NCBI RefSeq assembly: GCF_028714975.1
Contig: NZ_JAQTLH010000005.1
Coordinates: forward strand, 1 to 53,956
DNA length: 53,956 nt
From: Sulfurimonas sp.
GTDB taxonomy: Bacteria > Campylobacterota > Campylobacteria > Campylobacterales > Sulfurimonadaceae
Reading direction: 5' to 3'
Shown here: positions 44,452-53,349 of the stretch, in pieces
Layout of the letters: each line of letters opens with the position of its first letter
Position numbering within the stretch: position 1 is the first letter of the stretch
The notes under the pieces: generated by a model
What the model saw: only the letters and a program-made list of their open reading frames with translations
What the model was told of the DNA's origin: nothing
The model's database searches: none
Position numbers and translations under genes: made by a program

Positions 44452-45015
44452 TTAAAGCAGATGCCCCATGCTCTCTTTTTTTACATTGAGATAGGCTTGG
44501 TTATGCGGATTTGATTTCATAATAATGGGTACTCTTTGCACAATCTCAATATCGCTTAGCGAATCTATCTTTTTTGGGTTGTTTGTGAGAAGTTTGATTT
44601 TTTTGATACCGAAATGTTCAAGTATAAAAGGAACAATCTCGTAAGTTCTCTCATCGGCGTCAAACCCCAGCTGATGATTTGCTTCAATGGTATTTAGACC
44701 CTTGTCTTGCAGGGCGTAAGCGTTTATCTTGTTTAAAAGACCTATGTTTCTGCCCTCTTGTCTTAGATAAATTACCATACCGTTTCTTTTTGATGCAAGC
44801 TTTAGAGCATGTTCTAGCTGATCACCGCAATCACACTTTAAACTCCCCATGGCATCACCGGTTAAACACTCTGAGTGAACCCTTACGACGGGGATTTCAT
44901 CTAAGGGTACTTTATATATAACAAGATGCTCTCTGCAACCCTCTTTAAAGACTTTGACCTTAAAATCACCAAATTTTGATGGTAAATTTGCTACTTCAGA
45001 AATCTCTATTTTCAA
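44452..45015 (-). CDS. ribA: GTP cyclohydrolase II
   Basis: 187 aa first enzyme of riboflavin synthesis, monofunctional (no fused RibB). The zinc cysteines are in VHSECLTGDAMGSLKCDCGDQL, with the catalytic RQEGRNIGL segment and LLTNNPKKI. It is divergent from hemB with a 72-base spacer; this order (argF, hemB, ribA, rsmG) is familiar from Campylobacter. Confidence 0.96.
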   Translation of the reverse strand: MKIEISEVANLPSKFGDFKVKVFKEGCREHLVIYKVPLDEIPVVRVHSECLTGDAMGSLKCDCGDQLEHALKLASKRNGMVIYLRQEGRNIGLLNKINAYALQDKGLNTIEANHQLGFDADERTYEIVPFILEHFGIKKIKLLTNNPKKIDSLSDIEIVQRVPIIMKSNPHNQAYLNVKKESMGHLL

Positions 45016-45087
45016 TAAATTTGTCCTAACTTTAACTTTAAAAAGGTAAAATATTTTTTTAAAAATTATAGCTAAAAAGGTTTAATA

Positions 45088-46059
45088 ATGTTTCAAAGAT
45101 TTCGTAGAACTCGCTTAAATAGTCATCTTCGCGCATTAGTTCGTGAAACAAGCGTAAGTGTCAATGATTTTATCTATCCGCTTTTTGTCCGCTCCGGTGA
45201 GAAAATCAAAACAGAGATTGCATCTATGCCGGGCGTATTTCAGATGAGCATTGACGAAGTTTTAAAAGAGTGCGAAGAGCTAAAAAAACTTGGACTTTAC
45301 GCGATTATACTCTTTGGAATTCCTGATGTAAAAGACTCTGTCGGCTCAGACTCATTATGCGAGCACGGCATCATCGCAAAAGCAATTAGAGCTATAAAAG
45401 AGGCTCATCCCGATATGTTTGTCGTAACGGATTTATGTTTTTGCGAATACACAGACCATGGACATTGCGGAATTATAGATACAAAAACTCAAAGCGTAAA
45501 CAATGATGCAACACTTAAAATATCTGCTCAGCAGGCTATCGTTCATGCAAAAGCCGGAGCGGATATGATAGCACCTTCTGGCATGATGGACGGAATAATC
45601 CAAGCTTTAAGAGAAGCTCTTGATAGTGCAGGGTATGAGAATCTGCCGATAATGAGCTACTCGACAAAATTTGCTTCAGGATATTATGGACCGTTTCGCG
45701 ATGTAGCGGAGTCTGCTCCATCTTTTGGAGACCGCGCATCGTATCAGATGGATCCGGCAAATAGAAGAGAAGCAATAGCTGAGAGTATTTCGGATGAACA
45801 TCAAGGTGCTGATATATTAATGGTAAAACCGGCTCTTGCGTACTTAGATATAGTTCGTGAGATAAAAGATGCAACTTCTTTACCGATGGCTGTTTATAAT
45901 GTGAGCGGCGAATATGCAATGATAAAATTTGCAGGAATGAACGGACTTATAGATTATGATAGAGTCGTGATGGAGACGATGATTAGCTTTAAGAGAGCGG
46001 GTGCGGATATTATCATCTCTTATCATGCAAAAGAAGTTGCAAAGATGTTACAAAAGTAA
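45088..46059 (+). CDS. hemB: Delta-aminolevulinic acid dehydratase (porphobilinogen synthase)
   Basis: 323 aa. Condenses two 5-aminolevulinate molecules to porphobilinogen. The Schiff-base lysines are in [14 protein letters not shown] and [11 protein letters not shown]. The metal loop [14 protein letters not shown] has cysteines, so this is a zinc-type enzyme. hemJ further along the window encodes another heme-pathway step. Confidence 0.97.
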   Translation: MFQRFRRTRLNSHLRALVRETSVSVNDFIYPLFVRSGEKIKTEIASMPGVFQMSIDEVLKECEELKKLGLYAIILFGIPDVKDSVGSDSLCEHGIIAKAIRAIKEAHPDMFVVTDLCFCEYTDHGHCGIIDTKTQSVNNDATLKISAQQAIVHAKAGADMIAPSGMMDGIIQALREALDSAGYENLPIMSYSTKFASGYYGPFRDVAESAPSFGDRASYQMDPANRREAIAESISDEHQGADILMVKPALAYLDIVREIKDATSLPMAVYNVSGEYAMIKFAGMNGLIDYDRVVMETMISFKRAGADIIISYHAKEVAKMLQK

Positions 46060-46158
46060 TCTTTTATGATTATTGCAACCAAAGCGTAACCTTTTTAATA
46101 GTAAGATTAAAGAAAATTACTATAAACTTAATGCTTATTTGAAATTTTGGGGAAACTA

Positions 46159-47085
46159 TTGAGACATTTTTTAACGCTAAAAGATTTTACAAAAGAAGAA
46201 ATTTTAGAGATAATCGATATCGGGCTTGAGATTAAAAAAAATCTAAAGGCAGGCGTGTATAACTACGAGCTTAAAAATAAAACGCTTGCGATGATTTTTG
46301 AAAAAAGCTCAACTAGAACGCGTGTAAGTTTTGAAACCGGTATGTTTCAACTTGGCGGTCATGCACTCTTTTTATCTAATCGTGATATTCATTTGGGTCG
46401 CGGAGAGCCTGTAAAAGATACGGCTCGAGTAATCTCTAGTATGTGTGACATGGTAATGATAAGAACTTTTGAGCACTCTATGATAGAAGAGTTTGCCGCT
46501 TACTCAAAAGTTCCGGTTATAAACGGCTTAACAGACTCTTACCATCCTGTTCAACTCTTGGCTGATTATATGACTTTGGTTGAGTATGGAGTAGAGAAAA
46601 ATATGGTTGCCGCGTATGTAGGTGACGGAAACAATATGACTCACTCGTGGATAATGCTTGCCGCAAAACTCGGCTTTGAACTTAGAGTTGCTACTCCAAA
46701 GGGTTATGAAGTAGATGCTAAGATACTCAAAGAAGCACTGGAAATTGCCAAAGAGAGCGGAGCGGTTATAAAAACTATGAATGACCCAAAAGAGGCTATA
46801 AAAGGTGCAACTGTCGTAACAACCGATACTTGGACTTCAATGGGGCAAGAAGATGAGAAAGAAGAGCGCATAAAAATCTTTAAAGGCTTTATGGTTGACG
46901 ATGATATGATGTCATTAGCTCAAAACGGGGCTAGATTTTTACACTGTCTCCCTGCATACAGAGGTTTAGAAGTAAGCGAAGAGGTCTTTGAAAAACACTC
47001 CGAAATAGTTTTTGATGAAGCCGAAAACAGACTTCATGCTCAAAAAGGTTTGATGGTTTGGTTGGATAAGCGTAGAGGTTTATAA
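46159..47085 (+). CDS. argF: Ornithine carbamoyltransferase
   Basis: 308 aa. Makes citrulline from ornithine and carbamoyl phosphate. Motifs are [12 protein letters not shown] (carbamoyl phosphate), [11 protein letters not shown] and HCLPAYRG (ornithine). The start is probably TTG 46159 ([10 protein letters not shown]), since TTGGGGAAA precedes it at good distance; the TTG at 46147 would absorb this site. Downstream are REP-like palindromes and the convergent trpS. Confidence 0.95.
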   Translation: MRHFLTLKDFTKEEILEIIDIGLEIKKNLKAGVYNYELKNKTLAMIFEKSSTRTRVSFETGMFQLGGHALFLSNRDIHLGRGEPVKDTARVISSMCDMVMIRTFEHSMIEEFAAYSKVPVINGLTDSYHPVQLLADYMTLVEYGVEKNMVAAYVGDGNNMTHSWIMLAAKLGFELRVATPKGYEVDAKILKEALEIAKESGAVIKTMNDPKEAIKGATVVTTDTWTSMGQEDEKEERIKIFKGFMVDDDMMSLAQNGARFLHCLPAYRGLEVSEEVFEKHSEIVFDEAENRLHAQKGLMVWLDKRRGL

Positions 47086-47098
47086 TTAAATAAAGATT

Positions 47099-47181
47099 AG
47101 ATTGCCGCGCTTCGCTCGAAATGACAAGGGCGGGCAATAGCAATGACCGTCATTGCGAGGAGAAAAGCGACTAAGCAATCT
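47099..47181. repeat. Inverted pair of REP-like palindromes between argF and trpS
   Basis: 47099-47127 is an inverted copy (AGATTGCCGCGCTTCGCTCG then AAATGAC) and 47149-47181 is a diverged direct copy starting GTCATTGCGAGGAGAAAAGC. They fill the spacer between two convergent genes and may end transcription in both directions. Confidence 0.88.
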
Positions 47182-47186
47182 ACAAT

Positions 47187-48152
47187 TTAGTAACTTATCC
47201 CCGTAACGCTTCTGATTTTCTCAATAGTCGGCAGTGCGGCTTCTTTTGCTTTTTTAGCACCCGCTTGTAAAATTTCTCTTACTTCGTCTTGGTGTTTTTC
47301 GTAGTACTCTCTGTGCAGTCTAAAATCTCGAAAATATTCCCACATAACTTCTGCCAGATATACTTTAAAGTGACCGTGACCCTCGCCGCCCTTTTTGTAT
47401 CGCTCTTGAAGTGCTATGAGATTTTCGCCTTCTAAAAAGAGTTTTGCCATGTTGTAAACATTGCAGGTTTCATACTCTTTTGGCTCTTCCATCGCTACAT
47501 TTTCGGTTACGATTTTTTTGATAGTTTTTAACTGCGATTTCTCTTCTCCAAAGATATTTACTATATTTCCGTAGCTTTTTGACATTTTTTGCCCGTCAAT
47601 TCCCGGAACAGTTGCGACTTCATCTTGAACTCTAAACTGCGGAATAGTTAAAATATCTCCATATTGGTTGTTGAACTTTATAGCGATATCTCTTGCAATC
47701 TCAACATGCTGAATCTGATCTTTTCCCACAGGAACGACCTCTGAGCCAAAAAGCAGAATATCTGCCGCCATCAAAACGGGATATGAGAAGAGCGAATGGT
47801 TTGTTGCAAACCCTTTGGCAGTTTTATCTTTGTAGCTGTGCGCGCGTTCTAGCAGTCCCATAGGCGTAAAAGATGACAAAACCCAATATAGCTCAAGTAC
47901 CTCTTTTACATCCGACTGAACCCAAAACACCGATTTCTGCGGGTCAATACCGAGTGCTAAAAAGTCGGTTGCGCATTGCATTGTAAGTGTGCTAAGTCTT
48001 TTACCGTCACTTAGAGTTGTTTGTGCGTGGTAATTTGCTATAAAAGCAAAGGTTTGATTTTGTGCTTGAGCTTCTACCATCTGTTTTATCGAACCGAAAT
48101 AGTTTCCGATATGTAAATCTCCCGATGGTTGAATACCGGTTAAAACTCTCAT
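47187..48152 (-). CDS. trpS: Tryptophanyl-tRNA synthetase
   Basis: 321 aa class I synthetase. The HIGH-type motif is SGDLHIGNYFG and the KMSKS motif is GQKMSKSYGN; the tryptophan-binding region includes PVLMAADILLFGSEVVPVGKDQ. It charges the single tRNA-Trp type seen at the left of the window. Confidence 0.97.
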   Translation of the reverse strand: MRVLTGIQPSGDLHIGNYFGSIKQMVEAQAQNQTFAFIANYHAQTTLSDGKRLSTLTMQCATDFLALGIDPQKSVFWVQSDVKEVLELYWVLSSFTPMGLLERAHSYKDKTAKGFATNHSLFSYPVLMAADILLFGSEVVPVGKDQIQHVEIARDIAIKFNNQYGDILTIPQFRVQDEVATVPGIDGQKMSKSYGNIVNIFGEEKSQLKTIKKIVTENVAMEEPKEYETCNVYNMAKLFLEGENLIALQERYKKGGEGHGHFKVYLAEVMWEYFRDFRLHREYYEKHQDEVREILQAGAKKAKEAALPTIEKIRSVTGISY

Positions 48153-48300
48153 TATATAACTCCAAAAATTTGTAAATTTTAATTACGGCATTATACTTAT
48201 TTTAACTTTATTTCGCTATGATTTATCGGTATATAGATGGCGGAATCGAGGTTATGTTTCCGACATCGTTATAAATGAAAATATAATTAAAGGATTTATT

Positions 48301-48630
48301 ATGAATGTACAAGTTCATGCAAAAGATATAACACTTCACGCAAATACAAGAGCTCATATTGAAGCAGCAATTGAGAGTTTTAAAAAATATTCTTTAGATA
48401 TTACGTCGGTGAATGTAAATTTAAAAACAGAAAAAAAAGGCGTATCGGTCGAGTTTGATATTCATGTAGCTCACGCACAGCCTGTTGTTATTAACCAAGT
48501 TGACGATAATTTGGACAGCGCTATTGATTTAGCTATTGATAGAGCTACAAAAGCTCTTCGTCGCCTGCACGATAAAGTTATTTCTCATCACGGTGCTTCT
48601 ATAAAAGATATGGAAACAGTAGAAAACTAG
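48301..48630 (+). CDS. hpf: Ribosome hibernation promoting factor, short form
   Basis: 109 aa of the HPF/RaiA family: MNVQVHAKDITLHANTRAHIEAAIESFKKY, then strands and the closing helix DLAIDRATKALRRLHDKVI. It lacks the long C-terminal dimerisation domain. AAAGGATT precedes the ATG, and a possible hairpin CGGAA/TTCCG lies in the leader near 48241-48262. It is followed after one base by hemJ. Confidence 0.88.
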   Translation: MNVQVHAKDITLHANTRAHIEAAIESFKKYSLDITSVNVNLKTEKKGVSVEFDIHVAHAQPVVINQVDDNLDSAIDLAIDRATKALRRLHDKVISHHGASIKDMETVEN

Positions 48631-48631
48631 T

Positions 48632-49075
48632 ATGTACGGTTGGATTATATGGTTTCACATAATCTCTCTGGTTTCATGGTTCGCGGCACTCTTTTATATG
48701 CCGCGGCTTTTTGTTTATCATGCGGAAAATGCCGATAATGAAGGGTTTGTAAAAGTTGTAAAAATTATGGAAATGAAGATTTATAAGTATATAGGTCTTC
48801 CTGCTATGTGGGCAACTATTATCAGCGGTGTGGCTATGATATTTTTGTCCACTGAGCGTTATGGCGTAAATATTTTATCGACCGGCGGCTGGCTGCATGC
48901 AAAAATCTTTTTTGTGCTTCTTTTGATGGCTTACTTTTTTTCACTCGGGCATTTTAGAGAAAAACTTTTAAGGGATGAGTGTAAAAAGAGCGGTAAGTTT
49001 TTTAGAGCTTACAATGAAGTCCCGACAATTTTGCTTCTTATAATAGTCGCAATGGTTATTATAAAACCGTTTTGA
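48632..49075 (+). CDS. hemJ: Protoporphyrinogen IX oxidase HemJ
   Basis: 147 aa with four membrane helices. The conserved histidine is in IIWFHIISLVSWFAALFYMPR and the conserved lysine in GGWLHAKIFFVLLLM, both needed for activity in studied HemJ proteins. Converts protoporphyrinogen to protoporphyrin IX. The ATG lies one base after the hpf stop, so translation is coupled. Confidence 0.9.
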   Translation: MYGWIIWFHIISLVSWFAALFYMPRLFVYHAENADNEGFVKVVKIMEMKIYKYIGLPAMWATIISGVAMIFLSTERYGVNILSTGGWLHAKIFFVLLLMAYFFSLGHFREKLLRDECKKSGKFFRAYNEVPTILLLIIVAMVIIKPF

Positions 49076-49109
49076 TTGAGGACATTTCTAATTAATTGAA
49101 GTCTCTGAG

Positions 49110-49150
49110 AGATTGCCGCGCTTGTCATTGCGAGCGAAGCGCGGCAATCT
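49110..49150. repeat. Perfect REP-like hairpin between hemJ and der
   Basis: AGATTGCCGCGCTT (49110-49123) and AAGCGCGGCAATCT (49137-49150) pair perfectly over 14 bp around GTCATTGCGAGCG. It lies between convergent genes and probably acts as a bidirectional terminator. Confidence 0.9.
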
Positions 49151-49172
49151 ATATTTACGAAAAGAGTTTAAG

Positions 49173-50660
49173 TTACTTCTCTCCGCGTTTTTTAGCTTTA
49201 AATAAAACAGGTGTCCCCGTAAAATTAAAAGCTTCTCTTAATTTGTTAGTCAAGTATCTTCTGTATGTAAAGTGAAGACCTCTTGGTTTGTTCATAACAA
49301 TAGCGATTTTCGGCGGTCTTGTTTCGTACTGCGTCGCATAGTATATTCTTATAACTTGTCCACGCATACTTGGCAACTGATGACGTCTAAGCGCTTTTTC
49401 CAAAACTTCATTTAGCTCGGAAGTTTTTATGCGTTGAGAGTAGTTTTCGTTTATCTCTAAAATCATGTCGTATAGTTTATCGACTCTTTTATGAGATTTT
49501 GCAGACAATGTGATGATAGGTGCATATGCTAAAAACTTAAATCTGTCTCGAACTTCTTCTATAATTTTGTCGTAATCTTCTCTATTTGCGATATCCCATT
49601 TGTTTAAAACGATGATACAAGCAAGTCTGTTGCTGTCAACCAAACCTGCAATTTTCTCGTCAAGATCCAAAAGAGGCTCACTTGCATCTAGTACGACTAA
49701 TGCCATATTTGAGTTTTCAAGCATCTCTTTTGTTCGCATTAAAGCAAACTTCTCGATTCCTACAATCTTACCGCGTCGTCTAAGTCCTGCCGTATCGACA
49801 AAAGTAAGCTGCTTTCCTTTGTAATCAATGCTTTCGTCAATCGGGTCAATCGTAGTTCCAGCAACACTGCTTACCACTGAGCGTTCTTCGCCTAAAAGAG
49901 CGTTTAAGAGTGAACTTTTTCCGACATTTGTACGACCGATGATTGAGATTTTTATATGATTTATATCATTTTCGTCAAATTCTTTTATCTTGTCGTTTTG
50001 AGCAAAGATGGAATCATCTTCAAAATCTTCTTCTTCATCTTCATCAGGGTAGAAGAACCCGTCATCCTCTTCCTCTTCGTCATACTCGGCATCATCAAAC
50101 TCAAACTCTTCTTCATCTTCTTGAATGACATTTACATCATCCTCTTCTTCGTTTTCATCTTTTATAATGTCGCAATCGGGAATTTTTTCATACATCCAGT
50201 CAAGCAGAGGGACTACGCTTCTGTTGTGAGCTACGGATATGCCGAAAATGGCATCCGTACCAAACTCGTAGAAATCCCAAAGATTGTCTTTCATCTTATC
50301 ATTATCGATTTTATTGACAACAAGGGCTACATCTTTTCCCAAATTTTGGAGTTCGTAAAAAAGTTTTTTGTCCTCTTCTTCGGGAATGCTTTTGCCGTCT
50401 ACCATATATAAAATGATGTCTGCTTTACGTGCGGCTTCAAGAGATTTTTCTTTTATTTTGTCAAAAAGTTCACAACCTTTATCAAGTCCGCCTGTATCTA
50501 AAAGAAGAGCTTGTTTGTTGATGATAGTGACATGTCGTCTTTTTACATCTCTTGTCGTTCCTGCTATATCAGATGTAATAGCATCTCTTTTTTTAACAAG
50601 TCTGTTAAAAAGTGAGCTTTTGCCCACATTTGGACGACCGATTATAGCGATTTTTTTCAT
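49173..50660 (-). CDS. der: Ribosome assembly GTPase Der (EngA)
   Basis: 495 aa with two G domains in tandem (GRPNVGKSSLFNRLVKK at the start and GRTNVGKSSLLNALLGEE after about residue 240) and the C-terminal KH-like domain (RRYLTNKLREAFNFTGTPVLF). The linker between the G domains, about residues 165-235, is very rich in Asp and Glu (EEEEDDGFFYPDEDEEED) and far longer than in E. coli. Required for 50S maturation. Confidence 0.96.
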   Translation of the reverse strand: MKKIAIIGRPNVGKSSLFNRLVKKRDAITSDIAGTTRDVKRRHVTIINKQALLLDTGGLDKGCELFDKIKEKSLEAARKADIILYMVDGKSIPEEEDKKLFYELQNLGKDVALVVNKIDNDKMKDNLWDFYEFGTDAIFGISVAHNRSVVPLLDWMYEKIPDCDIIKDENEEEDDVNVIQEDEEEFEFDDAEYDEEEEDDGFFYPDEDEEEDFEDDSIFAQNDKIKEFDENDINHIKISIIGRTNVGKSSLLNALLGEERSVVSSVAGTTIDPIDESIDYKGKQLTFVDTAGLRRRGKIVGIEKFALMRTKEMLENSNMALVVLDASEPLLDLDEKIAGLVDSNRLACIIVLNKWDIANREDYDKIIEEVRDRFKFLAYAPIITLSAKSHKRVDKLYDMILEINENYSQRIKTSELNEVLEKALRRHQLPSMRGQVIRIYYATQYETRPPKIAIVMNKPRGLHFTYRRYLTNKLREAFNFTGTPVLFKAKKRGEK

Positions 50661-50722
50661 ATTTGTTACCTTAATTTTGTTAAACGGAATTATATCTAAA
50701 TAATAGAGGGTATCTCTAAACG

Positions 50723-51400
50723 CTAATTTTTACTTAGCGTTATATACTCGTTTGGAGAGGGTGCCGCATAAGCGCTAAAGAAATAAGAGCTTAAACATTC
50801 GCTCTTTTGCTTAGTTTTATCACATCTTTTTATATAGCTGTTTACATTTTTTCCCGATACGACTTGAGAGTCTGCAAAGTTCATATTTATTTGGTCTATT
50901 CTATTTTTACCTTGAATATTGTGGATAAAATGAACGGTTCCGTCACTATCAATTTGTGTAACAATTCCGACATGCGTAATGTTAAGAGAACCGACTTTTC
51001 GCTTTGTCTTTTGAAGCGTGTCTTCAAAGAAGATTAAATCCCCTATTTTTGGAGTTGTCGATACAAGTTTATTATCCGTTTTCATGATATTAAAAATGGC
51101 TTTTGAGCGGTTTGTGTTATCAAAATATTTATATAGCTTCTCAGATTTATAGTAAATTTGACTATTCTCATGATTAACCAAATCCACAAGTCCGGAACAG
51201 TCATTACCATCTTTTTTATTTAGATATTTTAAAGCACTGGCAACGACTGTTTTGCGCGCGGCAGTATCCTCATCGATTTTAGGTTCTGTCTCTTCTTTCT
51301 TCTCTTCTACTTTCGGTTCATCGATAAGAATGACCTGTTTTTGCGCACATCCCGTAAAAATAGCGAGCACCAATGCGAAGCTAAATATAATCTTTTTCAT
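50723..51400 (-). CDS. NlpC/P60 family lipoprotein peptidase
   Basis: 225 aa. Lipobox IFTGC with Cys18, a charged linker, then a papain-like domain with catalytic Cys68 in GNDCSGLVDL, His143 in LNITHVGIV, and a third His in TVHFIHN. These enzymes cut the stem peptide of peptidoglycan. It is on the same strand as the LPP20-like gene, 40 bases downstream, so the two may be co-transcribed. Confidence 0.82.
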   Translation of the reverse strand: MKKIIFSFALVLAIFTGCAQKQVILIDEPKVEEKKEETEPKIDEDTAARKTVVASALKYLNKKDGNDCSGLVDLVNHENSQIYYKSEKLYKYFDNTNRSKAIFNIMKTDNKLVSTTPKIGDLIFFEDTLQKTKRKVGSLNITHVGIVTQIDSDGTVHFIHNIQGKNRIDQINMNFADSQVVSGKNVNSYIKRCDKTKQKSECLSSYFFSAYAAPSPNEYITLSKN

Positions 51401-51440
51401 CTATTCCTTTGTTGTTGCAGAGATGCTCTGTAACTACTCT

Positions 51441-52022
51441 CTATTGTGTCGGAAAATCTTTTTCAAGCTCTTCTAGTGCATTTTTTGCTTTAAACTGCTG
51501 CCATAGGGCTTCGTCATTTTTAAAACTTGTTCTGATGTTGCTTTTTATCTGTTCGTTTGCAGATTTTTGAGAGACGCTTACAAGCATATAAATTGCACCT
51601 GATGGGGCAGTCCACAAATCAACGGATTTAGAGCCGACTAAATCAACCTTTGCCACCTGTTTTGTTATGGTTTCTATGCTTTTATCGACTGTCTCACTCT
51701 TCGCAACTCCTGTTGTTCCCGTATATATAGTGATTTTATCTTTAACTTTTGATTGTATCTGCTGAGCTAAGTCCGACCTACCGTTTGCAAGAGCAACTCT
51801 TCGCATATGATCCATACCTGCCGCACTTTTTTCTGCAATGCCGAGTCCTGCATATGTGTCTCCGTACTCGGGAACACATGTCCATTTCGGAGCGGCAACA
51901 TTCTCTTGTTTACAAGAAAAATTAATAGCTCTCTCTTCTTCTAACTTTGCATCTTTGCTGCATCCCGTGAGAAAAGCGAAAATTATCCCGACAGATAACA
52001 CCGATGAAACTGTTTTAATCAT
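51441..52022 (-). CDS. LPP20 family outer-membrane lipoprotein
   Basis: 193 aa. Lipobox FLTGC with Cys21. The family core is YAGLGIAEKSAAGMDHMRRVALANGRSDLAQQIQ with DLWTAPSGAIYMLVSV later. Related to H. pylori Lpp20, a surface antigen of unknown job. It has its own promoter at 52059-52064 and is the last chromosomal-type gene before the mobile region. Confidence 0.8.
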   Translation of the reverse strand: MIKTVSSVLSVGIIFAFLTGCSKDAKLEEERAINFSCKQENVAAPKWTCVPEYGDTYAGLGIAEKSAAGMDHMRRVALANGRSDLAQQIQSKVKDKITIYTGTTGVAKSETVDKSIETITKQVAKVDLVGSKSVDLWTAPSGAIYMLVSVSQKSANEQIKSNIRTSFKNDEALWQQFKAKNALEELEKDFPTQ

Positions 52023-52058
52023 TTTGATATTCCTATGGCAACTTAAATCTTAATGGTA

Positions 52059-52064
52059 ATTATA
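52059..52064 (-). promoter_or_regulatory. -10 box for the LPP20-like gene
   Basis: TATAAT on the minus strand (TTGTATAATTACC) lies 36 bases before the ATG at 52022, with A/T-rich tracts upstream. Confidence 0.5.
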
Positions 52065-52134
52065 CAATTTTCTATAATTCTTGTGTATATAAATTTTATC
52101 AAAAAAAAAGTTATTTTTGAATTATTTATATTAC

Positions 52135-52256
52135 TATTCCACTGTTTAAAAAGCCTGAATACAATTTAGAGTCTTGAACTCGTGACAGAAACAAGGCTAG
52201 TGGAATAACCTTTGACGGAATTTAGAGCTTTAAGCTCGTATAGAAAATAAAGGCTA
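52135..52256 (+). ncRNA. Two paralogous structured RNA units upstream of the IS110-type recombinase
   Basis: Unit 1: TATTCCACTG (52135-52144) pairs with TAGTGGAATA (52198-52207), inside it AGCC (52152-52155) can pair with GGCT (52195-52198), and an inner hairpin GAGT-CTTGA-ACTC lies at 52169-52181. Unit 2: CCTTT (52209-52213) pairs with AAAGG (52249-52253) around GAGC-TTTAA-GCTC at 52225-52237. The segments 52163-52199 and 52219-52256 are imperfect direct repeats (AATTTAGAG...CTCGT...GAAA...AAGGCTA). IS110 elements carry a bridge RNA with two internal loops in this position, so this is a candidate. Not proven. Confidence 0.5.
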
Positions 52257-52260
52257 CACT

Positions 52261-53235
52261 ATGAACAATTTACTTGGGATTGATATATCTAAGGATACTT
52301 TCGACTGTTGTACACTCATACAGAATGAGCCTTATTATCACAAATTTAACAACGATTTAGAGGGATTTAATAACCTTTTACAGCTTTACTATAGTTTTAA
52401 AATCAGTTCTCTTGGGTTTGAGAGTACGGGAAACTATCATAAAAAGTTAGAGAAATTTCTTTACGATAACGGTGTTAAACCTTACATATTAAAGCCTGCT
52501 TCAATATCTAATTTCCGAAAGTCATTGAATATTCACGGTAAAACAGATAAATCTGATAGCTATTCTATTGCTCGTTATTTAAAAGATGGCGATTTAACCG
52601 AATATTTATCTTATCCTACGCGCGAATTGTTTAAACCGATTTTATCGTCTTTGGTTCTCATTGATAAACAAATTAGACAAACTAAGAACTCTATTCACGC
52701 TATAGAGCTTTATCCTGAAACATCTGAAATATTAATAGATTTAAAAGACATTGTAAAATATTTAACCATCACAAAAGAGCGCATTGAGAAAAATGCTATA
52801 TCTCTTTTATATTCAACTTGTCCCGAAGCAAAGAAGATAAAAAAAGATATTGCAGGTGTTGGAGATAAGTTGTTGATATATCTTATACCTCATATTTATG
52901 ACCACTTCGACAAATTCACTCTCAATCAAATTAATGCATTTTTTGGATTAAATCCTATCTCATATCAGAGCGGTACTTCTGTTCTTAAAAAAGATAGAAT
53001 TTCTAAACACGGCGATACTCAAATTCTAAAGCTTCTTTATATGTCTGCTGTTCCCGCTGTAAGAAGCAACGAAATATTAAAGAAAAAATACCTAAAACTT
53101 AAAGCAAACGGCAAACCGTCAAAAGTCGCTTTAGTTGCCGTTATGTCTCATCTTCTTAGAGCAATAGTTATAAAGCTTTCACATTACACAAAAAGAGGAT
53201 TAAAAAATGAAAAAAACAGATTTAAAGCTATATAA
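52261..53235 (+). CDS. IS110 family transposase/recombinase (DEDD)
   Basis: 324 aa. The N-terminal RuvC-like domain starts LLGIDISKDTFDCC (first Asp), then GFESTGNYHKKLE (Glu), and KTDKSDSYSIARYL (DxxxD-type pair). The C-terminal Tnp_20 domain has DIAGVGDKLLIYLIPHI, NAFFGLNPISYQSGTS and ISKHGDTQILKLLYMSA with the conserved serine region. The same fold includes Piv invertases and recombinases of some filamentous phages. AAGG at 52250-52253 serves as ribosome binding site and is part of the unit 2 stem. The C-terminal codons overlap the next gene by 29 bases. Confidence 0.9.
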   Translation: MNNLLGIDISKDTFDCCTLIQNEPYYHKFNNDLEGFNNLLQLYYSFKISSLGFESTGNYHKKLEKFLYDNGVKPYILKPASISNFRKSLNIHGKTDKSDSYSIARYLKDGDLTEYLSYPTRELFKPILSSLVLIDKQIRQTKNSIHAIELYPETSEILIDLKDIVKYLTITKERIEKNAISLLYSTCPEAKKIKKDIAGVGDKLLIYLIPHIYDHFDKFTLNQINAFFGLNPISYQSGTSVLKKDRISKHGDTQILKLLYMSAVPAVRSNEILKKKYLKLKANGKPSKVALVAVMSHLLRAIVIKLSHYTKRGLKNEKNRFKAI

Positions 53236-53341
53236 AGCATTTTTATATCTTATGCGTAATGGGGAGAAAATAAATGTTTCTAGCCTCGCCCGTGTTGCGT
53301 GCGTTGATAGGGCTACTGTTTATTACAGATTAAAAGATTAA
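53207..53341 (+). CDS. Small helix-turn-helix protein
   Basis: 44 aa, MKKTDLKLYKAFLYLMRNGEK then a compact HTH (VSSLARVACVDRATVYYRL). AGAGGA sits 6 bases before the ATG at 53207. It overlaps the recombinase 3' end in another frame, so it is translationally linked to it. It could be a regulator of the element; a near-perfect palindrome follows at once. Confidence 0.6.
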   Translation: MKKTDLKLYKAFLYLMRNGEKINVSSLARVACVDRATVYYRLKD

Positions 53342-53349
53342 CTATGTTG

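Noticed and set aside
45536..45919. 127-codon minus-strand frame within hemB
   Set aside because: Antisense shadow of a conserved enzyme gene, no recognisable protein features.
46931..47143. Minus-strand reading frame containing SSEARQSNLY
   Set aside because: It is antisense to argF and reads through a REP-like palindrome; the similarity to the PriA insert comes from the repeat only.
49956..50411. 151-codon plus-strand frame inside der
   Set aside because: It is antisense to the Asp/Glu-rich linker of Der, which yields artificial Phe/Ile/Leu-rich frames.
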